From Aquificota bacterium (lineage in GTDB: Bacteria; Aquificota; Aquificia; Aquificales; QOAS01): a stretch of DNA of 43,866 bases. The notes under the pieces are model-generated. The model was not told the DNA's origin. It did no database searches and worked only from the letters and a program-made list of their open reading frames with translations. Shown piece after piece: positions 30,633 to 38,477 of this stretch (position 1 is the first letter of the stretch; each line of letters begins with the position of its first letter). Where the stretch lies: contig JAADCT010000001.1 in assembly GCA_013154305.1 (NCBI GenBank), positions 1 to 43,866 on the forward strand. The letters run 5' to 3'. Position numbers and translations under genes: made by a program.

Positions 30633-32467
30633 TCGGCCACCAAAACGCGTTTGACCTCCTCTATGGAGGTCAGACCTTTGCCGATTTTTACCAATCCGTC
30701 CTCGTAGAGGGTCCGCATTCCCTCGTTTATCGCCTCCACTTTTATCTCCTCGGCGTTGGCGCCCTTTAGGATTAGCCGCTTAATCGGCTCGGTAACCTCC
30801 AGCAGTTCGTGGACGGCCATTCGGCCTTTGTAGCCGGTGTTGTTGCAAAACTCGCAACCGTTGGGGTTTTCGGTGTAGATTTGCAGTCCCTCCGAGTAGA
30901 GTTTTTGATACTCCTTAATCGCCTCGACCACCTTTTCCCTCTTTTTGGGGTCCTTTTCCTTCGAGAGGCGGCGGTGGAGGTTCTCTATCACCCTCCGGAC
31001 GGCGTTTTTTACCTGCTCTTCAAGGTCGGCGTAGTATTCGGGCGGGTAAACCTCCTTGGCCGGTCGTTTGCACTTGGGACACAGCTTGCGAACGAGCCTT
31101 TGGGCCACCACGAGGTTGAGCGAGGTTCCGACCAAAAAGGGTTCGACGCCCATGTCGACCAAACGGGTGGTCGTCGAGGGGGCGTCGTTGGTGTGGAGGG
31201 TGGAAAACACCAGGTGACCGGTCAGGGCCGCCTTTATTGCGATTTCGGCCGTCTCCAGGTCCCTAATCTCGCCCACCAGGATTATGTCGGGGTCCTGCCT
31301 CAGAAAGGCCCTCAGGACGACGGCAAAGGTCAGACCGATTCTTTCGTTAATCTGAACCTGGTTTATTCCGGGAATGGCGACCTCGACGGGGTCCTCGGCG
31401 GTCATGATGTTCACCTCGGGGGAGTTCCTCTCCTGAAGGGCCGTGTAGAGGGTCGTCGTCTTACCCGAACCGGTGGGACCGGTAACCAAAATCATCCCCC
31501 AGGGTTGCCAAATGTGGTGGCGGAACAAAAAGAGGTTGTCGGCCTCAAAGCCGAGGTCCTCGAGGCGGAAAGAGAGGTACTTTTCCGCCTCCTGAATCCG
31601 CATTACGACCTTCTCACCGTAAATGGTGGGGAGGGTCGAAACCCTCAGGTCGACCTTTTTACCCTTTATGACGAGGCGAATGCGGCCGTCCTGGGGCTTT
31701 CGCCGCTCGGAAATGTCGAGGTTTGCCATTATCTTTATGCGGGCCACCACGGCGTCCTTAATGCGGGCCGGCAGGCGCTGGAAAATTCTCAATATTCCGT
31801 CGATGCGAAAGCGAACCAGCAGTTCCTTTTCCTGCGGCTCGATGTGAACGTCGGAGGCGCCCCTCTTTACCGCCTCGTAGATTATCGCGTTGACGAGCTT
31901 TATTATCGGCGCCTCCGTTTCGGCCGCCTTGAGGGCGTCCTCCCAGTCGATTTCCTCCAGCTTTTCGTGCTCGACCTCCTCCTCGCCCAGCTGCGAAACG
32001 ATTTCCTCGACGACGCTGCCCTCCCTTTCTTCCAACTTGGCCAAGAGCTCGTCCATCACCGAAACGGGAACCACGGTGGGGACGACCTTCGCCGCCTTAA
32101 AGAGGAACTTGAAGGTGTTTAACCGGTTGGTGTCGAAGGGGTTTACGGTCAGGACCTTGAGGATGCCCCTTTCCCTGTCGAACTCAAGGGGGAGGATGCG
32201 ATAACGCAGTAGAAGCTCGTGGGAAACCTTGTTGAGGAGCTCGGGGTCGAGTTTCGAAAAGTCCACAAAGGAGCGCGTCTCCAGCCCGAAGTGGCGCGAG
32301 ACGAGTTGGAGAAACTTGGCCTCGTCGAGGTGGCCCCTCCTAACCAGGTAGTCGACGACGTCCTCCCCTTCGGGAACCTCCTTTACCAAACGCTCGGCCT
32401 GGGCGGTCGAAAGGACGCCGAGCTTGGCCAGCAACTTCAAAACCTTGTCGGTTATGTTATCCGTCAT
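30629..32467 (-). CDS. pilB: Type IV pilus/type II secretion assembly ATPase PilB (GspE family)
   Basis: The 612-aa protein has two N-terminal MshEN-type segments, then the secretion ATPase core: Walker A GPTGSGKTTTLYTAL, the Asp-rich 'TAEDPVEVAIPGINQVQIN', Walker B 'ILVGEIRDLETAEIA', the His box 'FSTLHTNDA', and the zinc motif CPKC...CEFC. It powers pilus extension or pseudopilus assembly at the inner membrane. No other pil/gsp gene is nearby, so the rest of the machine lies elsewhere. An insertion of charged helices (KNAVRRVIENLHRRLSKEKD) sits inside the zinc region. The ATG lies inside the panB end with GGAG upstream, so translation is coupled. Confidence 0.94.
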   Translation of the reverse strand: MTDNITDKVLKLLAKLGVLSTAQAERLVKEVPEGEDVVDYLVRRGHLDEAKFLQLVSRHFGLETRSFVDFSKLDPELLNKVSHELLLRYRILPLEFDRERGILKVLTVNPFDTNRLNTFKFLFKAAKVVPTVVPVSVMDELLAKLEEREGSVVEEIVSQLGEEEVEHEKLEEIDWEDALKAAETEAPIIKLVNAIIYEAVKRGASDVHIEPQEKELLVRFRIDGILRIFQRLPARIKDAVVARIKIMANLDISERRKPQDGRIRLVIKGKKVDLRVSTLPTIYGEKVVMRIQEAEKYLSFRLEDLGFEADNLFLFRHHIWQPWGMILVTGPTGSGKTTTLYTALQERNSPEVNIMTAEDPVEVAIPGINQVQINERIGLTFAVVLRAFLRQDPDIILVGEIRDLETAEIAIKAALTGHLVFSTLHTNDAPSTTTRLVDMGVEPFLVGTSLNLVVAQRLVRKLCPKCKRPAKEVYPPEYYADLEEQVKNAVRRVIENLHRRLSKEKDPKKREKVVEAIKEYQKLYSEGLQIYTENPNGCEFCNNTGYKGRMAVHELLEVTEPIKRLILKGANAEEIKVEAINEGMRTLYEDGLVKIGKGLTSIEEVKRVLVAD

Positions 32468-33263
32468 AACTGTGCTCCTCCGAGGGGAAGAGCCCCTTTT
32501 CGACCTCCTCCTTGTAGGCCCTGAGGGCCTCTTTGAACAATTTTGCCCCCTGCAAGTATCTCTTTACAAACTTTGGCTTTATTTCCTCCACCAGTCCGAC
32601 CAGGTCGTGGAAGACCAAGACCTGACCGTCGGCGTAAGGACCCGCCCCTATCCCTATTACGGGAATGTCGAGTTTTTCGCTGACCTCCTTGGTCAGGTCG
32701 GAGGGGACGGCCTCCAAAACGAGCATGACGGCGCCGGCGGCCTCCAGCAACGCCGCCTCCTTCAAAACGCGGTCGCGCTCCTGCTCCTCCCTTCCCACCA
32801 CCTTGGCGCCGCCGAAAACCTTGACCTTTTGGGGGGTAAAGCCCAGGTGTCCGACCACCGCAACGCCCGCCTCGGCCAACCTCTTGACTATCGGAACGAC
32901 CTCCTCCCCGCCCTCCAACTTGACGGCGTCGACGCCCGTTTCCTTAATTACCCTAACGGCGTTTTCGACCGCCCTTTCGACCGAAATCTGATAGCTACCG
33001 AAGGGCATGTCGGCTATTACGAAACGAGTCGGTGCGCCGCGGCGAACCGCCTTCGAGTGGTAAACGATTTCCTCCAGCGTCACGCCCAGCGTGTTTTCCT
33101 CGCCCTTAAAGACCATGCCGAGCGAATCGCCGACCAAAACGGCGTCTATGCCCACCTCCTCGCAGAACTTGGCGGTCAGGTAATCGTAGGTCGAAACCAT
33201 GGTTATCTTTTCGCCCCTCTCCTTTTTCCTGAGGAGGGTCCTGACGGTTACCTTTTTGACCAT
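32457..33263 (-). CDS. panB: 3-methyl-2-oxobutanoate hydroxymethyltransferase
   Basis: PanB makes ketopantoate, the first committed step to pantothenate and coenzyme A. The 268-aa protein has 'MVSTYDYLTAKFCEEVGID', 'LVGDSLGMVFKGEENTLGVTL' (in part VGDSLGMVFKG), 'VIADMPFGSYQ', 'VKLEGGEE' and 'VGHLGFTPQ', all family signatures. The gene shares 11 nt with the pilB start. TTTAAA lies 6 nt before the ATG with no Shine-Dalgarno sequence. It is divergent from the M20 amidohydrolase gene. Confidence 0.96.
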   Translation of the reverse strand: MVKKVTVRTLLRKKERGEKITMVSTYDYLTAKFCEEVGIDAVLVGDSLGMVFKGEENTLGVTLEEIVYHSKAVRRGAPTRFVIADMPFGSYQISVERAVENAVRVIKETGVDAVKLEGGEEVVPIVKRLAEAGVAVVGHLGFTPQKVKVFGGAKVVGREEQERDRVLKEAALLEAAGAVMLVLEAVPSDLTKEVSEKLDIPVIGIGAGPYADGQVLVFHDLVGLVEEIKPKFVKRYLQGAKLFKEALRAYKEEVEKGLFPSEEHSYDG

Positions 33264-33267
33264 TTCA

Positions 33268-33284
33268 GGTTTAAAGGGTAAACC
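33268..33284. promoter_or_regulatory. Inverted repeat over the panB -10 (possible operator)
   Basis: GGTTTAAAGGGTAAACC pairs GGTTTA with TAAACC across 5 nt and covers TTTAAA, the only -10-like hexamer before panB. A repressor site is a reasonable guess. Confidence 0.35.
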
Positions 33285-33286
33285 TT

Positions 33287-33316
33287 AGGGGGTGGTCATT
33301 TTCATAACCGCCCCCT
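33287..33316. repeat. 10-bp stem-loop in the panB / M20 divergent gap
   Basis: AGGGGGTGGT pairs with AACCGCCCCCT through one G-T pair around a loop of about 10 nt. It lies upstream of both promoters, so it is neither leader nor terminator of the flanking genes unless longer transcripts exist. No long U tract follows on either strand. Confidence 0.4.
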
Positions 33317-33344
33317 TTGAAAGGTGCTTAGCCTTTATTAACCT

Positions 33345-34547
33345 ATGTCCGAGCTTTGGGAGGCGGTAAAAGGGGCGGCGCTGGAGCTGAAGGAAGAGGT
33401 AATTGGCTGGCGCCGGCACCTGCACCAAAATCCGGAACTGCCGGGAGAAGAGAACGAGACGGCGGCCTTCGTGGCCGAAACCCTTCGCTCTTTAGGAGTC
33501 GACGAGGTTTACGAGGGCGTGGGCGGCACCCCATCGGTGGTCGCCTACGTTTTCCCTCCCGGAGGGAATAAGGGCAAGGCCGTGGGCCTGCGGGCGGACA
33601 TCGACGCCCTTCCCATAGAGGAAAAGAGCGCCGTTCCCTACCGCTCGAGAAAAAAGGGCGTTATGCACGCCTGCGGCCACGACGCCCACACGGCCATGCT
33701 CCTGGGTGCGGCAAAGATTTTGGTCGACTTTCGCGACCGCCTGCGGCGGCCGGTAAAGCTTATATTCCAGTCGTGCGAGGAGTTTCCCCCCTGCAGCGGG
33801 GCCAAGGCGCTGGTCGAGGCGGGCGTCTGCGACGACCTCGAGGTCGTCTTCGCCCAGCACGTTTATCCGGAACTGCCCACCGGAACTATAGGGGCCAGAA
33901 AGGGGCCGATGATGGCGGCCGCCGACTTTTTCAAAATCCGGCTGATAGGAAAGTCGGCCCACGCCTCCAAACCTCACATGGGCGTCGACCCGATACTGAT
34001 GGCGGCCCAGGTCATAAACTCGGTCCACCACATCGTCAGCCGCAAGGTCGACCCCTTCCAACCGGCGGTCATAACGATAGGGAAAATCCGGGGCGGTTTT
34101 GCACCCAACCAAATTCCCGACGAGGTCGACATGGAGGGAACGGTCCGAACTTTTGACGAAACTTTGAGGAAGAAAATCGTCGAGTGGCTCGAAAAGGCCG
34201 TTTGGGGAACCTCCCTCGCCTACGGGGGCGCCTACGAGTTTGAATACCAAGAGGGCTATCCGCCGGTCGTAAACGACGACCGGGCCACCGAATTCGGCCA
34301 AAGGGTGGCCGAAAAGCTTTTCGGACCCCAGAGTTTCGTCTGTCTGCCGAGGCCCAGCACCGGCGGCGAGGACTTCGCCTACTACCTAAAAAAGGTCCCG
34401 GGCGCCTACTTCAGGCTGGGCATCAGAAACGAGGAAAAGGGAATAGTGCACCCCCTCCACAGCGCCTACTTTGACGTCGACGAGGACGCCCTGCCGCTGG
34501 GAACCGCCTTTATGGCGGGTTTGGCCCTGGGCTGGCCCGCCCCTTGA
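33345..34547 (+). CDS. M20-family amidohydrolase (IAA-amino acid/hippurate hydrolase type)
   Basis: The 400-aa zinc peptidase-like protein has 'RRHLHQNPELPGEE', 'GLRADIDALPIEEKS', the metal motif 'HACGHDAHTAMLLGAA', 'QSCEEFPPCSGAKALVEAG', 'VDFHxH'-region 'IGKSAHASKPHMGVDP', and 'STGGEDFAYYLKKVPGAY'. Members cleave N-acylated amino acids or related amides; some are N-acetyl-diaminopimelate deacetylases or carboxypeptidases. The true substrate is open. TTTATT lies 5 nt before the ATG and no Shine-Dalgarno sequence is seen. The stop is 1 nt from the stop of a small convergent ORF. Confidence 0.93.
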   Translation: MSELWEAVKGAALELKEEVIGWRRHLHQNPELPGEENETAAFVAETLRSLGVDEVYEGVGGTPSVVAYVFPPGGNKGKAVGLRADIDALPIEEKSAVPYRSRKKGVMHACGHDAHTAMLLGAAKILVDFRDRLRRPVKLIFQSCEEFPPCSGAKALVEAGVCDDLEVVFAQHVYPELPTGTIGARKGPMMAAADFFKIRLIGKSAHASKPHMGVDPILMAAQVINSVHHIVSRKVDPFQPAVITIGKIRGGFAPNQIPDEVDMEGTVRTFDETLRKKIVEWLEKAVWGTSLAYGGAYEFEYQEGYPPVVNDDRATEFGQRVAEKLFGPQSFVCLPRPSTGGEDFAYYLKKVPGAYFRLGIRNEEKGIVHPLHSAYFDVDEDALPLGTAFMAGLALGWPAP

Positions 34548-34548
34548 T

Positions 34549-34656
34549 TTAGTCCTCGTCGAGGAGGTGGCCCAAAAGGGCCGCAAAAATGCCGGTTATT
34601 CCTCCGAGGACCGCAATCAGGGCCGCAATCACCACGACCGTTTCGACCGCTCCCAT
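34549..34656 (-). CDS. 35-aa predicted membrane peptide
   Basis: ATG 34656 opens a 35-residue peptide made mostly of one hydrophobic helix (VETVVVIAALIAVLGGITGI) with an acidic end (LLDED). The longer 117-aa ORF in the track has no protein-like upstream part. TAGAAT (13 nt) or TATCTT (8 nt) precedes the ATG as in other genes here. The stop is 1 nt from that of the convergent amidohydrolase, matching the tight packing of real genes. Without homologues this remains tentative. Confidence 0.5.
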   Translation of the reverse strand: MGAVETVVVIAALIAVLGGITGIFAALLGHLLDED

Positions 34657-34773
34657 AACGGGAGAAGATATTCTAATCCCGCCGGCGGGTTCTTCGGTCC
34701 CTTTTTCCCGCCTTCGGGACTTAAACCGTTGAAACTTCCCTTCCGGCGGGAAAACTTTTAATGTTTCCCGAAA

Positions 34774-36039
34774 ATGGAAAAGCCCAAAAGGATTTTGGTC
34801 CACGTTTGCTGCGGCGTCGACGCCGTCTACTTCCTGAAACGGTTGAGGGAGGACTACCCCGAAAGCGAGATAGTGGCCTTCTTCTACGACCCGAACATTC
34901 ACCCCTACGAGGAGTACCTGCTTCGGCTCAAAGAGAGCGAGCGGGCCGCCAAAATGCTCGGAATAACCTTTCTGGAGGGCGAATACGACCCCGAGAGCTG
35001 GTTAGATAGCGTCAAAGGTTTGGAAAACGAACCGGAGAAAGGGGCCCGCTGCGTCGTCTGCTTCGACCAAAGGCTCGAGCGTTCGGTGCTGAAGGCCAAG
35101 GAGCTCGGCTGCGACGCCTTTACCACCACCTTGTTGATGTCGCCCAAAAAGAGTCAGCAACAGCTGAAAAAGGTTTCGCTGCGGCTGGCGGAGCGCCACG
35201 GTCTTCGCTACCTCCACCTCGACTACCGCAAGGGCGGCGGCGTTCAGGAGATGAACCGCCTCGTCCGCGAAAAGGGCATTTGGCGGCAGGACTATTGCGG
35301 ATGCGTCTTTGCCCTGCTGCGGCAAAAGGGCGAAAGGGCCTTTTTGGACACAGTCTCCTTCCTCTACCGCGCCCCCGGCACCAAGGCCGAACACCTGCTG
35401 ATAAGGGAGGCGCGGGTTGCGGCGGAAGTTTTAAACCTCCCGGCGGTCGAGGACGAATTTCACCTCCTCGGTTGGTATCCCCTCCGCGGCTACCTCAAGG
35501 CGGTAAAGGAAAACCTCGTGGTCCCCTCCCTGATAAAACCCTTCTCCGCCCCCCTGAGGGGAAGGGTCCGCGCCGACCTCCTCAAAAAGGTCGGAAACCG
35601 CCTCCTTTACTCCAAACAGGGACTGACGGTTGAATTGGTCGACCGCCTCGAGGGCCGTCCGCTGGAGACGCCCTTTCCCTCCGACCCCACCTTTTTGGTC
35701 GAAAAACGCTACGAAAAACTCCTCACGAGTGGAAGGGTTGAGGCCCTGCTGGAGGTCCGCGTCGAGTACGCCAAAAGTCGGAACCTGCTAATCGGAGACC
35801 CGGAAAGCGCAAAGGTCGTTTGGACGATTGCCGCCGACTCGCCGCCCGGCGGAGCCGGCGTTTCCCCCGAAGAACTGACGAAATTTTTAAGGGCGAAAAG
35901 GGAGGCCGTTTTGAAGGGCGAGGAGGCGGTCGCCGTTTTGGGCGCCGAGGGCTACCGCGCCGGCTCCCGCCGCCTGAAGGAACTCCTTCCCCGAATTGAG
36001 GAAAAGCTGAAAAAGGCACCCCTGAAGGGGAACTTTTAA
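34774..36039 (+). CDS. queH: Epoxyqueuosine reductase QueH with C-terminal extension
   Basis: QueH reduces epoxyqueuosine in tRNA to queuosine using iron-sulfur chemistry. The first ~200 residues match: 'VHVCCGVDAVYF' with Cys12-Cys13, 'FFYDPNIHPYEEY', 'CVVCFDQRL', 'FTTTLLMSPKKSQQ' and 'QDYCGC'. Typical QueH proteins end near 180-230 aa, but this one continues for about 200 more residues ('RAPGTKAEHLLIREA' onward) without a motif I know. The extension is protein-like and in the same frame, so it is a fusion or lineage-specific domain. TTTAAT lies 11 nt before the ATG. The TAA interlocks with the ino1 stop (TTAA). Confidence 0.88.
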   Translation: MEKPKRILVHVCCGVDAVYFLKRLREDYPESEIVAFFYDPNIHPYEEYLLRLKESERAAKMLGITFLEGEYDPESWLDSVKGLENEPEKGARCVVCFDQRLERSVLKAKELGCDAFTTTLLMSPKKSQQQLKKVSLRLAERHGLRYLHLDYRKGGGVQEMNRLVREKGIWRQDYCGCVFALLRQKGERAFLDTVSFLYRAPGTKAEHLLIREARVAAEVLNLPAVEDEFHLLGWYPLRGYLKAVKENLVVPSLIKPFSAPLRGRVRADLLKKVGNRLLYSKQGLTVELVDRLEGRPLETPFPSDPTFLVEKRYEKLLTSGRVEALLEVRVEYAKSRNLLIGDPESAKVVWTIAADSPPGGAGVSPEELTKFLRAKREAVLKGEEAVAVLGAEGYRAGSRRLKELLPRIEEKLKKAPLKGNF

Positions 36040-37226
36040 GCCGCTACCAGGCGGTTGAACCAATCTTTGAGCATTTCAAACTGGCGGTGGGTGTTGTACT
36101 CTTCGGTTTCCATCGGCGACTTGAAGAAGAAGGCCAGCTCCTTGACGACTCCCTTTTGCCCCTTCTTCTTGGCCAAAAGCAGAAAGCGGGCTATGTCCAA
36201 AACGAGGGGGGCGGCCACTATGGCGTCAACGGCGTCCCAAACGAAGTAAAACTTCATCTTCGTTCCCAAAAATCCCCGAAAGTGGACAAAGTCGAAGGCC
36301 GTCTTGTTGTCCTGAAGGGAAGGAAAGTAGTTAATCTCGGTAATCGTGTAGGGGTAGTAGCCCAGAATTTTTCCGATGACCTTGTCCTTGGAAACTATTT
36401 TGCTGCGCTTGTTTTGCTCGTGGGCCAAAACCTTACCGTCGAGGTCGCCGAGGATGTTGTAGCCCATCCAGCCGAGGACCTCGAGGTTTCGGTAGGCGAA
36501 CATCGGGGCCAGCGTCGTCTTTACCAAAGTTTCGCCCGTTTTTCCGTCGTTGCCGGCGTGGGGAACCCCCACCTTCAGGGCCAACTCCTTGAGGGCCGGA
36601 ATTTCGGAGCCGACGCTGGGCGTAAAGTTGGCAAAGGGAATGCCGTTTTTGAGGGCCGCGTAGGCGTAAATCATCGAGGCGGTTATCTTGTCGGTGCGGT
36701 TTTCCCTCAGGGCCCTTTCAAAACCTTCGAGGGTTCCGTGAACCTCCGGGTCGAATTCGGGCCTCGGCTCGGTCGAGGCCACGTTTACGGCCACCGTTTC
36801 CCCGTCGGCAAACTCGGCCAGGTCGGCCTCAACGCGCTCGGCAATCTCCCTCAGCGTAAGACCCTCGTCCTCGAGCGTTTGGAGGGGCTTTAGCTCCTCC
36901 AAAACCCCTTCGCCGCAACCGACGGCCGTCCCCTTTTTGGCCTTAATCTTTTCCAAGTCCTCCCTGAGGCGGAGCAAGATTCGATAGTCGAAGTGTTGAT
37001 TGAGTTCCCAGTGTTCCTCCAGTATTTGATAGAGGTTTTTGTCGAGACTCCTTATGTCGTGGCCTCCGAATTCGAACTCTAAAGGTGCGTAATCCTTGAG
37101 CCTCTCAAAGTCGGGAAGTTCGCTGACCAACCCCGTCGTGTCGGCCAGACCCTTTCGGATTGCCCTTTCGCCCGCCACCGCCGTCGAGCCGACTATTCCG
37201 TAAAGACCGAAGAGCCACAGTTTCAT
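36036..37226 (-). CDS. ino1: myo-Inositol-1-phosphate synthase
   Basis: The enzyme converts glucose 6-phosphate to inositol 1-phosphate with internal NAD redox. The 396-aa protein has the N-terminal dinucleotide fold ('LFGLYGIVGSTAVAG'), 'NFTPSVGSEIPAL', 'GNDGKTGETLVKTTLAPMF' and 'LGWMGYNILGDLDG', all family signatures. In hyperthermophilic Aquificota and archaea inositol phosphate feeds di-myo-inositol phosphate, a heat-stress solute; inositol lipids are the alternative. Neither downstream pathway is in this window. GATAAT lies 13 nt before the ATG; there is no Shine-Dalgarno sequence. Confidence 0.95.
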   Translation of the reverse strand: MKLWLFGLYGIVGSTAVAGERAIRKGLADTTGLVSELPDFERLKDYAPLEFEFGGHDIRSLDKNLYQILEEHWELNQHFDYRILLRLREDLEKIKAKKGTAVGCGEGVLEELKPLQTLEDEGLTLREIAERVEADLAEFADGETVAVNVASTEPRPEFDPEVHGTLEGFERALRENRTDKITASMIYAYAALKNGIPFANFTPSVGSEIPALKELALKVGVPHAGNDGKTGETLVKTTLAPMFAYRNLEVLGWMGYNILGDLDGKVLAHEQNKRSKIVSKDKVIGKILGYYPYTITEINYFPSLQDNKTAFDFVHFRGFLGTKMKFYFVWDAVDAIVAAPLVLDIARFLLLAKKKGQKGVVKELAFFFKSPMETEEYNTHRQFEMLKDWFNRLVAA

Positions 37227-37254
37227 AACGAAATATGGAATTATCGGTCAAATC

Positions 37255-37277
37255 CCCGCGCTTCGCGCGGGCTTTTT
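37255..37277 (+). terminator. Plus-strand intrinsic terminator between divergent genes
   Basis: CCCGCGC-TTC-GCGCGGG, C, TTTTT is a good terminator acting on plus-strand RNA. It lies upstream of the GCS2 gene and beyond the 5' end of the antisense ino1 gene. It can only stop transcripts that have crossed ino1 in antisense, such as queH read-through, or a leader of the GCS2 gene. Confidence 0.8.
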
Positions 37278-37298
37278 CCTTTAAAGTTAATTGGTGAA

Positions 37299-38381
37299 AT
37301 GGAACCGCTGCGGTGGAAGCGCTCCGAGCCCCTGACGGTCGGCCTCGAGTGGGAACTTCAAATTCTCGACCGCGAAACGCTCGAGCCAAAGGACGCCTTT
37401 CCCGAACTCTTCGAACGCCTCCCCGAGGACCTCAAACCCTTCGTCCACAAGGAGGTCTATCAGTCGATGTTGGAAGTCGTCAGCGCCCCCTCCGAGGACG
37501 AAGGGCAAATTGCCGACCTTTTGGGGAGACTTTTGGAGGCCCTCCGACCGCTGGCCCAAGAGCTCGGCTTTCACCTGGTGGGGCTCGGAACGCTTTACTC
37601 GAAGGCCGAAAAGGGAACCAAGATAAACGCCGACCGCCGCTACAAGCTCTTTGCGGAGGAGTTTCAGCACATTTTGCGCGACTTTTACATCTACGGCATT
37701 CACTTCCACGTGGGCTTTCCCGACGAGGATTGGGCCCTTCGGGCCTTTAACAACTTCGTAAAGTACGCACCCCTCTTTTTGGCCCTGAGCGCCAACTCCC
37801 CCTTTTACAGGGGCGTAAACACCGGAATTCACTCCTACCGGATGGTCGTGTTCGAAAAGCTCCCCCGGGCGGAACTTCCCAGGCAGTTTTCCTCCTTCGG
37901 GGAGTTTGCCGCCGTCGTCGAACACCTAAAAGGGGCGGGCGCCATCGAACGGATAAAGGACCTCTGGTGGCACGTCCGCTTCAGGCCCGACCTGGGGACG
38001 GTCGAATTTCGCGTCTTTGACAGCCTCTGGAGCGTCGAAAGAATTTTGACCCTCGTGAAGTTGGTAAGGAGTTTGGCCCTCTACTCGGAGCGCTATCAGG
38101 ACCCGCCCTTGGCGGTCGAATACCTGCAACAAAACTGGTGGTGGGCAAAGCGCTATTCGCTCGACGCCGACTTCGTCGACCACCAAGGCCGAAAGGCCCT
38201 CAAACAGGTGGCCTTCGACCTCGTTTACAAGCTGGAGCACCTGGGCATCTTCGACCAGCTGGGTTATTCGGTCGACGAGTTTACGCACCTCCTGCGGCGC
38301 CCCTCGCTGGCCAAGGACCTGATTCTAAAGTCCCACGCCCTGGGGCTCGAGCGGGTCGTCCGCTCGGCCGCCGTCGTCTGA
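37299..38381 (+). CDS. GCS2/YbdK-type carboxylate-amine ligase
   Basis: The 360-aa protein begins with 'LTVGLEWELQILD', the glutamate-cysteine ligase 2 signature, and has 'HKEVYQSMLEVVSAP', 'GIHFHVGFPDE', 'ALSANSPFYRGVNTGIHSYR' (in part LSANSPFYRG) and 'WWHVRFRPDLGTVEFRVFD'. YbdK has weak glutamate-cysteine ligase activity. Actual products vary: gamma-glutamyl peptides or amides of other acids. GTTAAT lies 7 nt before the ATG just after the terminator. It ends about 95 nt before leuA, which has its own promoter. Confidence 0.9.
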   Translation: MEPLRWKRSEPLTVGLEWELQILDRETLEPKDAFPELFERLPEDLKPFVHKEVYQSMLEVVSAPSEDEGQIADLLGRLLEALRPLAQELGFHLVGLGTLYSKAEKGTKINADRRYKLFAEEFQHILRDFYIYGIHFHVGFPDEDWALRAFNNFVKYAPLFLALSANSPFYRGVNTGIHSYRMVVFEKLPRAELPRQFSSFGEFAAVVEHLKGAGAIERIKDLWWHVRFRPDLGTVEFRVFDSLWSVERILTLVKLVRSLALYSERYQDPPLAVEYLQQNWWWAKRYSLDADFVDHQGRKALKQVAFDLVYKLEHLGIFDQLGYSVDEFTHLLRRPSLAKDLILKSHALGLERVVRSAAVV

Positions 38382-38391
38382 CCCCGATAAG

Positions 38392-38477
38392 TTGCAAAGA
38401 ATTTGCAATTTCCTAACGGAGTTCATACGGAACCCGACCTTATACTGTTAAGTTAACCGTCGAAGGGGTAGTCCGCG
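38392..38477 (+). promoter_or_regulatory. leuA promoter with inverted repeats and short leader
   Basis: TTGCAAAGAATTTGCAA (38392-38408) is a perfect 7+3+7 inverted repeat about 33 nt upstream of TATACT (38441-38446). A second palindrome, GTTAAGTTAAC (38447-38457), covers the expected start of transcription. A leader of about 25 nt carries AAGGGG 11 nt before the ATG. Two operator-like sites and a real leader set this promoter apart from its neighbours. Confidence 0.55.

Noticed and set aside
30809-32122. 437-aa plus-strand ORF opposite pilB
   Set aside because: It mirrors pilB codons and has no start signal or motif; strong GC bias explains its length.
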